Source: Streptomyces sp. WZ-12
GTDB taxonomy: Bacteria; Actinomycetota; Actinomycetes; Streptomycetales; Streptomycetaceae
Assembly: GCF_028898845.1 (NCBI RefSeq)
Contig: NZ_CP118574.1
Location: 1,798,001-1,862,000 of the forward strand
Direction of reading: 5' to 3'
Length of the DNA: 64,000 bases
The notes beneath the pieces are model-generated. The model had not been told where the DNA came from. It ran no database searches and saw only the letters and a list, made by a program, of their open reading frames with translations. Numbering within the stretch: the first letter of the stretch is position 1; each line of letters begins with the position of its first letter. Below are positions 26,491-34,331 of this stretch, piece after piece. The translations under genes and the position numbers were made by a program.

Positions 26491-27834
26491 TCAGAAGTCC
26501 CCGCCGAAGCCCCCGTCTCCCCCGCCGCCGAAGTCGCCGCCGCCGAAACCGCCCCCGAAGTCACCGGGGTCGAAGTCGGCACCCGTGACGTCGCCGCCCT
26601 CGGCGCCGCCGTAGCCGCCGAAGTCGGCGCCGTAGGCGGGGGTGGTCATCATCATGTGGCCGAGCGCGGTGCCGACGAGGAGGCCGGGGAGCAGGCCGCC
26701 GCCGAAGTAGCCGCCGGCCCAGGGGGCGTAGGCGGGGCCCGCGTCCCAGTAGGGGCGGTCGCCCTGCGGGGTGCGGACCGTACGGGCCAGCGGTTCGAGG
26801 CCGTCCGCCAGGCGGCTCTGGTCGGCGGCGCATACCGGGACGGTGCGCGGGGCGCCGCCGGGCGGGGCCCAGGTGGCGTCGGCGATCGACGGGCCGTGCC
26901 GGGGGTCGAAGAAGCACGGCAGCCGGCGCTCGGGCAGTGGCCGGCCCTCGCGGCGGGCGGCGAGGGTGGCGAGGGCGAACCGGCCCTCGTCCAGTTCCTT
27001 GGTCACCGCCTGGACGTCGCCGGGGTGTTCGGCCGAGGCCATCGCCGACTTGGCGTCCTCGTAGGCGTCCAGGGCGTGGGCGTAGTCGGCGCGCATCGCG
27101 TCGTCGGCGCCGGGCTCGCCCGGGTCGAAGTCCAGCCGGTCCAGCTCCTCGCCGAAGGCGGTGATGTCCTCGTCGACCACGACCCGCAGGTCTTCGAGGG
27201 CGGCGCGCTCCTCCTCGGCCCGCTTGCGGCGGTTGCGGCGGGCGATGGCGTAGGCGCCACCGCCGCCGATGGCGATCAGCGCGCCGAGGCCGACGACGGT
27301 GCCGGTGTCGATGCCGCCGCCGGTGCCGCCCCAGGAGGCCGGGGCGCGACCGCGGGCCTCGGTGGTGGCGGTGTCGACGAAGCTGTTGAGGCGCTCGGAG
27401 ACGGTGGGGTACTGGGAGCGCTTGACGGCGCCGACGAGGTTCTGGACGGCGGTGCGCGGCATCACGCGGGGGTCGGCGCCGGCGTTGAAGCCGTCGCCGA
27501 ACTCCACGGCGTAGACGCCGCTGATGCCGACCTTGGTGCGCAGGTCCTGGAGCAGCGTGGACGGCTGGTAGTCGGAGGTGCGGGGCAGGACGGCGACGAA
27601 GACCGGTTTGCCGGAGTCCTTGATCTTCTTGGCCAGGGCGTCCGCCTGGCTGGCCGAAAACTGACCCGAGGCGCGGGGGTCGACGTAGACCGGGCCCTTC
27701 CGCAGGGCGGCGGCCGCCTCGTCCAGTCCACCTGCGGCGTGTGCACCGGGTGCGGCCGCGGTGACCATCGCGAGGAGGGCGGCCAGCAGCAGGAGCACCG
27801 GTCCGATCAGCACACGGCGGGAGGCGGTCTTCAT
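26491..27834 (-). CDS. Membrane protein with extracytoplasmic domain and glycine-rich C-terminus
   Basis: 447 residues: a signal or anchor helix (1-33), an extracytoplasmic alpha/beta domain (about 35-165, DEAAAALRKGPVYVDPRA and VFVAVLPRTSDYQP), a membrane helix (about 175-195), a basic stop and charged coiled helical region (RRNRRKRAEEERAALEDL; about 197-300), and a C-terminus with a double Met-Met-Met patch and many FGG/GGD repeats (about 400-447). The first domain weakly recalls TPM-type domains. The function is unknown; the glycine/aspartate tail is likely flexible and may bind a partner or metal. Confidence 0.75.
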   Translation of the reverse strand: MKTASRRVLIGPVLLLLAALLAMVTAAAPGAHAAGGLDEAAAALRKGPVYVDPRASGQFSASQADALAKKIKDSGKPVFVAVLPRTSDYQPSTLLQDLRTKVGISGVYAVEFGDGFNAGADPRVMPRTAVQNLVGAVKRSQYPTVSERLNSFVDTATTEARGRAPASWGGTGGGIDTGTVVGLGALIAIGGGGAYAIARRNRRKRAEEERAALEDLRVVVDEDITAFGEELDRLDFDPGEPGADDAMRADYAHALDAYEDAKSAMASAEHPGDVQAVTKELDEGRFALATLAARREGRPLPERRLPCFFDPRHGPSIADATWAPPGGAPRTVPVCAADQSRLADGLEPLARTVRTPQGDRPYWDAGPAYAPWAGGYFGGGLLPGLLVGTALGHMMMTTPAYGADFGGYGGAEGGDVTGADFDPGDFGGGFGGGDFGGGGDGGFGGDF

Positions 27835-28047
27835 GGCTCCGACGCTACCTGAACCGCACTTTCAAGACACCCTCGCCAATTTACGGATTCTTTACTGATC
27901 GTCGCGCTGCGGCGCTGAGTATCCCGCCCCGCGCGGACCCTGTCGCGCCGGAACTGCCCATGCAGGTGGTCGCCGGGCGCGGCTTTTTGATGATCAAGGT
28001 CGCCGGGGATGCTCCGGCTCGCCCCTCCCCGAGGAAAGGAGGACACC

Positions 28048-28608
28048 ATGAGCAGGGTCGCCGAGGCGGCGAACTCCCTCGCCATCGCCGTCGCCGCCAC
28101 CGCGGTCGGCTGCACGCTGGTCCTCGAACTGGCCCCCGCACACCACCCCGGCATCGGACAGCCCGCCGCCCCCGGCCGCGCCAACACCGCCGTCGCCCAC
28201 GACGGGGCACAGCGCCCCGTCGGACCCGGCGGGGCGGCGGCGGCCCGGGCCGCGACCGCCGCGCTCGGGCGCCGCACCGGCCCCCGGCCCGGTGCGGCGC
28301 CCCCCGGCGCCGGCCGGATCCGGATCACCGCGCCGGCCGGCCCGATGAGCCTGCGGCCCAACGGCAGCTTCCCGGTGACCTGGACCAACACCACCGGCAC
28401 CGAGGTGGACGTCTGGCTCAGCGCCGCCGCCGGCCACGGCCGCATACAGCGACTGGCCCTGGTCTCCCCCAAGGCCGGCGCCGCACCGGCGGGCGAGGCC
28501 CTGGTGACGCTCCCCGCGGTCCCGCCCGGATCGAAGTACGCCCTGGAGGTGGCCGCCGGGAACGACACCACGCGCGCCTTCAGCCGGCCGTTCGCCATCA
28601 CCAAGTGA
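28048..28608 (+). CDS. Small secreted or anchored protein with Ig-like domain
   Basis: 186 residues. The N-terminal hydrophobic helix (about 8-28) is a signal or anchor; residues 35-95 are low-complexity Ala/Gly/Pro/Arg; the C-terminal 85 residues (IRITAPAGPMSLRPNGSFPV to the end) look like an Ig-like beta-sandwich of the Kre9/KNH N-terminal kind found in secreted bacterial proteins. AAGGAGG precedes ATG 28048. It is transcribed divergently from the glycine-rich membrane protein and ends at a perfect terminator. The domain call is tentative. Confidence 0.7.
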   Translation: MSRVAEAANSLAIAVAATAVGCTLVLELAPAHHPGIGQPAAPGRANTAVAHDGAQRPVGPGGAAAARAATAALGRRTGPRPGAAPPGAGRIRITAPAGPMSLRPNGSFPVTWTNTTGTEVDVWLSAAAGHGRIQRLALVSPKAGAAPAGEALVTLPAVPPGSKYALEVAAGNDTTRAFSRPFAITK

Positions 28609-28646
28609 GGGAACGCGGAAGGGAGTTGGCGGGGAGATCCGCTCAG

Positions 28647-28686
28647 CCACGGCGTGGCCGGACCGGTCGGTCCGGCCACGCCGTGG
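28647..28686 (+). terminator. Perfect 19-bp hairpin terminator
   Basis: CCACGGCGTGGCCGGACCG and its exact complement are separated by GT, 38 bp after the small secreted protein gene. It also lies downstream of the acyl-CoA dehydrogenase operon on the other strand. Confidence 0.92.
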
Positions 28687-28819
28687 CGTGTTGGTCTCGG
28701 CGCACCGGGGCCAACCGGCCGGGTGGGAGCGGAAGTCACCACCCCGCGGGCGCCCCGGTGGCGGGCGTCCGGTGCGCCCGGCGCCGGCCGGCCCCTTCCC
28801 TCTCCCCCTCTTACGGCTC

Positions 28820-29965
28820 TTACGGCGCCGCCAAGTCCACCAGTCCTGCCAGCGTCTCCCGGTGGCGTCCCGGTGTGCCGAGGGCGAGTTCGTCGGCCTT
28901 GGCGCGCTTGAGGTAGAGATGGGCCGGGTGTTCCCAGGTCATGCCGAGGCCGCCGTGGAGTTGGATGCACTCCTCGGCGGCGCGGACGGCCACCGGGGCA
29001 CAGAAGGACTGGGCCACGGCGACCGCCAGTGGCGCCTCGGGGTCGTTGCCGGACAGGGCGTCGGCGGAGTTGCGGGCCGCGGCCCGGGCCGAGGCGACGT
29101 CGAGCCAGAGGGCGGCCATGCGGTGTTTGAGGGCCTGGAACGAGCCTACGGGGCGGCCGAATTGGGTGCGCTCGCCGGTGTACCGCACGGTTTCGGTCAG
29201 GCACCAGTCGGCGAGGCCGAGTTGTTCCGAGGCGAGGAGTCCGGCGCCGGTGAGCAGCGCGCGGTCGAGCGCGGCGCGGGCCCGGTCGCCGCGGGCCAGT
29301 GGGCGGCCGGCGGCGGCGTCGAGGGTGAGGTGCCCCAGGGGGCGGGTGAGGTCGAGCGGGGTGACCGGCTCGGTGCGCACCCCGTCCGCGGTGGCGTCGA
29401 CCGCGTGCAGCTCCGGGCCGCCGGGGCCCTCGGCCGGGACGAGCAGCAGCCCGGCGCCGGCGACGTCCGCGACCGAGGTGACGCGCCCGGTGAGCCGGCC
29501 GGCGGCGTCCGCCCGTACGGGGGCCGGGCCGGTGTCGCCTGGCGCTGTGGTCAGCGGGACGGCGAGCGCCCCGAGCGTGCGGCCCTCGGCGAGCGCGGCC
29601 AGGGAGTCGGCGACCTCCGCACGGTCGGTTTCGCAGCCGAGGAGCGCGGTGACCGCGAGGATCGCGCTGGTGAGGTACGGCACGGGGGCCATGGCGCGGC
29701 CCAGTTCTTCGAGGACGACGGCGGCCTCGCGGGCGGTCGCGCCGGCGCCGCCGAGCCCTTCCGGGACCAGCAGGCCGGTGACGCCGATCTCGGTGGCCAA
29801 CGCCCGCCACAGGCCCGGGTCGTGGGGCCGGCCGCTCTCCAGGCCGGCGAGCACGGTGGCCGGATCGCAGCGGTCGGCGAGCAGGGCCCGTACGGCGGCG
29901 CGCAGGGCGTCCTCCTCCGCGGAGTAGAGGAGGTCGGGCTCGGGCTCGGGGGTCGTGAGGGTCAT
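28820..29965 (-). CDS. Acyl-CoA dehydrogenase family protein
   Basis: 381-residue flavoprotein of the acyl-CoA dehydrogenase fold: an N-terminal helical domain, a middle beta domain, and a C-terminal helical bundle with TVRYTGERTQFGRPVGSFQALKHRMA and QLHGGLGMTWEHPAHLYLKRAKAD. It lacks the acidic catalytic Glu context of classical straight-chain enzymes in a form I can be sure of, as in the smaller subunits of two-component actinobacterial dehydrogenases. The ATG overlaps the stop of the next dehydrogenase gene by ATGA, so the two probably form a heteromeric enzyme that introduces a double bond into an acyl-CoA, passing electrons via ETF. Confidence 0.85.
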   Translation of the reverse strand: MTLTTPEPEPDLLYSAEEDALRAAVRALLADRCDPATVLAGLESGRPHDPGLWRALATEIGVTGLLVPEGLGGAGATAREAAVVLEELGRAMAPVPYLTSAILAVTALLGCETDRAEVADSLAALAEGRTLGALAVPLTTAPGDTGPAPVRADAAGRLTGRVTSVADVAGAGLLLVPAEGPGGPELHAVDATADGVRTEPVTPLDLTRPLGHLTLDAAAGRPLARGDRARAALDRALLTGAGLLASEQLGLADWCLTETVRYTGERTQFGRPVGSFQALKHRMAALWLDVASARAAARNSADALSGNDPEAPLAVAVAQSFCAPVAVRAAEECIQLHGGLGMTWEHPAHLYLKRAKADELALGTPGRHRETLAGLVDLAAP

Positions 29966-31182
29966 CGGGGGAGGTCCTTCCACGCGATGTCCTTGTCGGT
30001 GCGCGGTTCGGGCGGGAGGCCGAGGACGCGCTCGGCGACGATGTTGAGCAGCACTTCGGAGGTGCCTCCCTCAATGGAGTTCCCCTTGGCGCGCAGGTAG
30101 CGGTAGCCGGCCTCGCGGCCGGTGAAGTCGACGCCCTCCGGGCGGCGCAGCGTCCAGTCGTCGTAGGTGAGGCCCGCCTCGCCGCGGAACTCCACCTCCC
30201 AGCCGCTGATCTGCTGGGCGAGGCGGGCGAAGGCCAGCTTCATGCCGCTGCCTTCGGGGCCGGGTTGGCCCAGGGGGGTACCTCCCGCTCGAACGGAGTT
30301 GAGAGTGGGGGACAGTTGCTGGCGCAGCCGTTCGCCGGTGAGGCGGGCGACCTCGGCGTCCACCCAGAGTTTCAGCAGGCGTTGGTGGAGGTCGTGGGTG
30401 CGCAGTTCGGGGTGGTCGCGCCAGGCGGTCGACGCCACCTGGATCATCCCGCCCTCGCGCGGGGTGCGGGCGCCGCCGATGGCGACCCGTTCGTTCATCA
30501 GCGTGGTCCGGGCGACCTGCCAGCCGTCGCCGACCGCGCCGAGGCGGTGGGCGTCGGGGATGCGGACGCCGGTGAGGAAGACCTCGTTGAACTCCGCCTC
30601 GCCGGTGATCTGGCGCAGCGGGCGCACCTCGACGCCGGGGTCGGTCATGTCGCAGACGAAGTACGTCAGTCCGCGGTGCTTGGGCACGGCCGGGTCGGTG
30701 CGGGCGACCAGGATCGCCCAACGCGCCAGGTGGGCACTGGAGGTCCAGACCTTCTGGCCGTCGACCAACCAGTTCCCGTCCGCGTCCCGGACGGCGCGGG
30801 TGGCGAGCGCGGCGAGGTCGGAGCCGGCGCCGGGCTCGCTGAACAGTTGGCACCACACCTCCTCGCCGGTCCACAGCGGCCGCAGGAAGCGCCGTTTCTG
30901 CTCCTCGGTGCCGTAGCGGAGGATCGTCGGCGCGGCCATGCCGAGGCCGATGCCGATCCGGCCGGGGTCGTTGTCCGGGGCGTCGACGGCCGCCAACTCG
31001 GCGTCCACGACGGCCTGGAGGGCGCGCGGGGCGTCCAGGCCGCCGAGCCCCTGGGGGAAGTGGACCCAGGCGAGGCCGGCGTCGAAGCGGGCGCGGAGGA
31101 AGTCCAACCGGTCGGTGGTGCCCGGAGTGTGGGCGGCGAGCAGGTCGGCGGTGCGGCGGCGCAGGTCGGCGGCGTCGGTCAT
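29962..31182 (-). CDS. Acyl-CoA dehydrogenase family protein with a repeat-derived insert
   Basis: 406 residues. Recognisable are WCQLFSEPGAGSDLA (FAD/substrate site), VDGQKVWTSSAHLARWAILVART, FNEVFLTGVRIPDAHRLG, and the C-terminal KGNSIEGGTSEVLLNIVAERVLG with the catalytic-region Glu/Gly pattern. An in-frame insert around residues 290-303 (SPTLNSVRAGGTPLGQPGPE) is encoded by a common Streptomyces dispersed repeat (30273-30312). It lies between two helices, in a place that tolerates a loop. ATG 31182 overlaps the oxidoreductase stop by ATGA. It likely works with the smaller dehydrogenase next to it. Confidence 0.88.
   Translation of the reverse strand: MTDAADLRRRTADLLAAHTPGTTDRLDFLRARFDAGLAWVHFPQGLGGLDAPRALQAVVDAELAAVDAPDNDPGRIGIGLGMAAPTILRYGTEEQKRRFLRPLWTGEEVWCQLFSEPGAGSDLAALATRAVRDADGNWLVDGQKVWTSSAHLARWAILVARTDPAVPKHRGLTYFVCDMTDPGVEVRPLRQITGEAEFNEVFLTGVRIPDAHRLGAVGDGWQVARTTLMNERVAIGGARTPREGGMIQVASTAWRDHPELRTHDLHQRLLKLWVDAEVARLTGERLRQQLSPTLNSVRAGGTPLGQPGPEGSGMKLAFARLAQQISGWEVEFRGEAGLTYDDWTLRRPEGVDFTGREAGYRYLRAKGNSIEGGTSEVLLNIVAERVLGLPPEPRTDKDIAWKDLPR
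30273..30312. repeat. Streptomyces dispersed palindromic repeat inside a coding sequence
   Basis: A 40-bp stretch beginning GGGGGGTACCTCCCGCTCGA and ending GAGAGTGGGGGA. I know this family of sequence (GGTACCTCCC...GTGGGGGA) from many intergenic regions of Streptomyces genomes. Here it sits in frame within the larger acyl-CoA dehydrogenase gene, coding a Pro/Gly/Thr loop. Confidence 0.65.
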
Positions 31183-32177
31183 CGGGGCTCCCCCGTTCCG
31201 GGGACCACCACGAGGCGGCCGACGGAGTCCCCGTCGGCGACCCGCTGGACGGCGTCGGCGGCCTCGGCCAGCGGCACCCGCCCGCCGATCAGCGGCTTGA
31301 TCGCGCCCTGGGCCGCCAGCTTGGTCAGCTCCTCGTGGCAGGCGTCGACGGCGGCCGGGTCCTTGGTGTTGTAGAGCCCCCAATGCAGGCCCAGGATCGC
31401 GTAGTTCTTGACCAGGGCGTGGTTGAGGCCGGGGGTGGGGATGGCGCCGCCGGCGAAGCCGACGACGACGATCCGGCCCTCGAAGGCGATGCACTTGGTG
31501 GACTTGGCGTAGGCGTCGCCGCCCACCGGGTCGTAGACCACGTCGGCGCCGCGCCCGTCGGTGGCGTCCTTGACCGCGGCGACGAGGTCGTCGGTGCGCC
31601 GGTCGAGCACCAGGTCGCAGCCCAACGCGCGGGCGGCACGGGCCTTTTCGGGGCCGCCGACGACGCCGATGACCCGGGCGCCGGTGGCCTTGCCGAGTTG
31701 GACGGCGGCGCTGCCGACGCCCCCGGCGGCGGCGTGCACCAGCAGCGTCTCGCCCGCCTGGAGCCGGGCCCGGCGGTGCAGGCCGAACCAGCCCGTCTGG
31801 TAGCCGATGTGCAGCGCGGCGGCCTCGGCGTCGTCCAGCGCCTCGGGGGCCGGCCGGACGGTCACGGCGTCGACCACCGCCAGCTCCGCGAAACCGCCGC
31901 CGGGCAGCGCCGGTTGGGCCAGCACCCGCGCGCCGATCTCGCCGGCCGCGCCCTCGCCCGCGGCCAGCACCTCGCCGCAGATCTCCACGCCGGGGGTGAA
32001 CGGGAGCGGCGGCCGGACCTGGTACTGGCCCCGGCACAGCAGCGCATCGGGGAAGTTGACGCCGGCGGCCCGTACCCGCAGCAGCAGTTGGCCCGGGCCC
32101 GGCTGCGGATCGGGCACCTCCTCCAGCCGCATCACCGCTCGCGGCTCCCCGTTCGCGTGCACGCGCCATGCCTTCAC
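31179..32177 (-). CDS. NADPH:quinone oxidoreductase-type dehydrogenase (MDR superfamily, zinc-free)
   Basis: 332 residues. GVNFPDALLCRGQYQVRPPLPFTPGVEICGEV is the quinone oxidoreductase N-domain (about 30-60) and LLVHAAAGGVGSAAVQLGKATGA the NADPH-binding AAxGGVG motif (about 140-165). No zinc-binding cysteines are present. It reduces quinones or enoyl/enone compounds with NADPH. It is the first gene of a three-gene operon with the two acyl-CoA dehydrogenases; GTG 32177 has GGAGG at 6 nt. Confidence 0.87.
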   Translation of the reverse strand: MKAWRVHANGEPRAVMRLEEVPDPQPGPGQLLLRVRAAGVNFPDALLCRGQYQVRPPLPFTPGVEICGEVLAAGEGAAGEIGARVLAQPALPGGGFAELAVVDAVTVRPAPEALDDAEAAALHIGYQTGWFGLHRRARLQAGETLLVHAAAGGVGSAAVQLGKATGARVIGVVGGPEKARAARALGCDLVLDRRTDDLVAAVKDATDGRGADVVYDPVGGDAYAKSTKCIAFEGRIVVVGFAGGAIPTPGLNHALVKNYAILGLHWGLYNTKDPAAVDACHEELTKLAAQGAIKPLIGGRVPLAEAADAVQRVADGDSVGRLVVVPGTGEPR

Positions 32178-32245
32178 CTGATGCCTCCACAGATGGTGGG
32201 TCGACCGGGCCGGTGCGGGGTCGGATCCGACCCTCGCCACGGGGC

Positions 32246-32263
32246 ATACTAAGCGGTCGGTAT
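32246..32263. promoter_or_regulatory. Imperfect palindrome upstream of the oxidoreductase/dehydrogenase operon
   Basis: ATACTAAGCGGTCGGTAT lies about 70 bp before the start, with ATAC/GTAT arms and CG centre. The CGGTCGGTA half resembles operators bound by TetR-type regulators of acyl-CoA metabolism. No regulator gene is adjacent, so the protein would act from elsewhere. Confidence 0.4.
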
Positions 32264-32369
32264 CGGTGAAGGAACAGTTCCGGCCGGACCCTTCGCGGGC
32301 GCACCTCCCCACCCCGGGGGCGGGTGGCTGCCCTTGGCGGGGACGGGCATCCCGGCCGCCGCGCCACGC

Positions 32370-33431
32370 CTACTCGCCGCGGAAGACCTCCCAGACGCCC
32401 GGGTCCTCGAACCCGAGCGCCCACAGCCCCCTCCCCCGCACCCCGTACGCCGCCAGCAGCGGCAGTTGGGCCCGTACGCCGCGGGCGTCCTGGTACCAGA
32501 CCTCGTGGTGCGCGCCGCCTTGTTCGTAGGAGAAGTGCGGGGTGCCGGAGGCCGCGTCGAAGGTGTAGGGGGCGCCCACCCGCTTGCGCAGCGCCTCGGC
32601 CTCCCACCAGGTCCGGTGCGTGGCGCGCCGGCCGCTGCCGGGCACCCAGTCCCAGCCGTAGCCCGGGAAGGCCAACTCGATCCGGTCGCGGGGGATGTCG
32701 GCGGTGGCCTGTCGCAGGATCTGCGCGTACCAGTCCTTCGAGGACAACGGTCCCGGCTCGCCCATGGACCAGTGCAGGTCGTAGCCCATGTACCGCACGG
32801 TGTCGGCGAGCGCGCCCAACCGGCCGTAGTCGAAGGCCGGGTGCGAGGGCATCACCGTCACCACGCACGTCTTGCCGCGCCGGTGCAGCCGGGCGCAGAG
32901 CTCGCCGACGAGCGCGACGTAGCCGCTGCGCACCCGTTCCCGGGTCGCCGCGTCCCCGGTGACGGCCATGGTTTCGTAGTCCAGGTCGATGCCGTCGTAG
33001 TCCTGGCTGCGGACCACCGCCAGCAGCGCGTCGACGTGGGCCCGGCGGCGGGTCGGGTCGTGCAGCAGGGCCGCCATGGTCGGGGCGTCCGGCGTCTCGG
33101 TCACCGTCGGCACGACGGCGAGGCCGGCGCGGCGCAGCCCCGCCACGAAGTCCGGCCGGACGGCGCCGGGTCGGCCGGTGACCGCGCGCCCGGAGGTGGT
33201 CTCGTACCAGAAGGGGCTGACGGTGCGTAGCTGATCGGCGTGCGCCAGCGCGTCCCGGTAGGCACCGTCGACGTCGCCCCAGAACGGCAACCAGGCCGAC
33301 ATCCGCGGCCGCCGCTCGCCCGGCCGGGCCGCCCCGACCGCCGCGGACGACGGCACCGCGCCCGCCACCAACACCGCGGCCAACAGCCACGCCCCGCCGG
33401 ACCGCCCCAGGAACCGCCATCCTCGTCTCAT
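32370..33431 (-). CDS. Secreted glycoside hydrolase family 18 protein (chitinase-like)
   Basis: 353 residues with a Tat- or Sec-type N-terminus (MRRGWRFLGRSGGAWLLAAVLVAG). The catalytic barrel contains the GH18 motif YDGIDLDYETM (DxxDxDxE; the last Glu is the acid), preceded by VPTVTETPDAPTMAALLHD and followed by YMGYDLHWSMGEPG and the GIWALGFED-like end GLWALGFEDPGVWEV. It is likely to act on chitin, peptidoglycan or another GlcNAc polymer; no binding module is present. The ATG at 33431 has GGGAG very close, so the start could lie slightly elsewhere. Confidence 0.83.
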   Translation of the reverse strand: MRRGWRFLGRSGGAWLLAAVLVAGAVPSSAAVGAARPGERRPRMSAWLPFWGDVDGAYRDALAHADQLRTVSPFWYETTSGRAVTGRPGAVRPDFVAGLRRAGLAVVPTVTETPDAPTMAALLHDPTRRRAHVDALLAVVRSQDYDGIDLDYETMAVTGDAATRERVRSGYVALVGELCARLHRRGKTCVVTVMPSHPAFDYGRLGALADTVRYMGYDLHWSMGEPGPLSSKDWYAQILRQATADIPRDRIELAFPGYGWDWVPGSGRRATHRTWWEAEALRKRVGAPYTFDAASGTPHFSYEQGGAHHEVWYQDARGVRAQLPLLAAYGVRGRGLWALGFEDPGVWEVFRGE

Positions 33432-33573
33432 CTCCCGAGCGTGGCCCGGGGCGGCGACCGGTGCGCCGCCTACGGGGCCGAATGGCGGGCCGGGTGGGCC
33501 CGTTGGGGAGGCCCTCGGCGTATTGCCCCGCACCGTCGCCGTCGAGCGGGCGACGGAGTCGGTGGGCCGCCGG

Positions 33574-34218
33574 TCAGGCGGTGGCGGGGGCCGCGGTGTG
33601 GTCGTCCGGGTGGGACTGGTCGATCCAGCCGGCGGCCAGGGCCTCGGCGAGCGAGAAGCGGTCGTGGGCGAGGGCGGCACAGGTGGCGGCGGTCATGCGC
33701 AGGGCGGTGTCGGGGTGGGGGGCGGGGCCGTCGGCGTAGTGGCCGGCGGTCGGGTCGTCCGGGTCCAGGACGATGTGGAAGGCGCCCTCGTCCAGGGCGA
33801 TGTCGATGACCCGCACCGGTGCGTCGGCGAAGTACCGGGCGAGGCGGGCCAGAAGTGGGACGGCGAACCAGTGGGCGCGGACCGCGTCGGTGGGGCGCTG
33901 CTCGTCGAGCGCGGGGGCGCCCCAGTCGGCGAGCGCGGCGAGGACGGGGAGCAACGCCCGGCCGCGCGCGGTGAGTTCGTAGACCGAGGCGGTGCCGGGC
34001 CGGGGGAGCCGGCGGCGGGTCAACAGGTCGTCGCGCTCCATGTCCTTCAGGCGGGAGGCGAGCATGTCCGTACTGACGCCCGGGAGGTCGGCGTGGAGGT
34101 CGGTGTAGCGCCGGGGGCCGCCGAGCAGCTCCCGGGCGATCAGCAGCGTCCACCGGTCGCCCACGGCGTCCAGGGCCCGGGCGACGGCGCAGTACTGGTC
34201 ATAACTTCGGCGCGGCAT
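33574..34218 (-). CDS. HxlR-type winged-helix regulator with C-terminal SCP2-like region
   Basis: 214 residues. The HxlR winged helix is at 1-105 (CAVARALDAVGDRWTLLIARELLGGPRRYTDL, then SRLKDMERDDLL and the wing RPGTASVYELTARGR). The second half (about 115-205) is a small sterol-carrier-like domain (VRVIDIALDEGAFHIVLDP), seen in many Streptomyces HxlR proteins. It probably controls the divergent aminotransferase gene and itself. Confidence 0.87.
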   Translation of the reverse strand: MPRRSYDQYCAVARALDAVGDRWTLLIARELLGGPRRYTDLHADLPGVSTDMLASRLKDMERDDLLTRRRLPRPGTASVYELTARGRALLPVLAALADWGAPALDEQRPTDAVRAHWFAVPLLARLARYFADAPVRVIDIALDEGAFHIVLDPDDPTAGHYADGPAPHPDTALRMTAATCAALAHDRFSLAEALAAGWIDQSHPDDHTAAPATA

Positions 34219-34241
34219 GACACCAGCATAGACATGTGATT

Positions 34242-34272
34242 GGATTTTCCAAGTGAGAAATTGGGAAAACCA
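34242..34272. promoter_or_regulatory. Candidate operator in the HxlR/aminotransferase gap
   Basis: In the 113-bp divergent gap, GGATTTTCC and GGGAAAACC form an inverted pair about 12 nt apart, and the surrounding sequence is the most AT-rich of the area. This fits HxlR binding; unproven. Confidence 0.4.
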
Positions 34273-34331
34273 AGTACGGTGTCGAGTGCTACCGCGACCG
34301 GCGGTGGGCGCAGGAAGTGGGAGGCCGCCGC

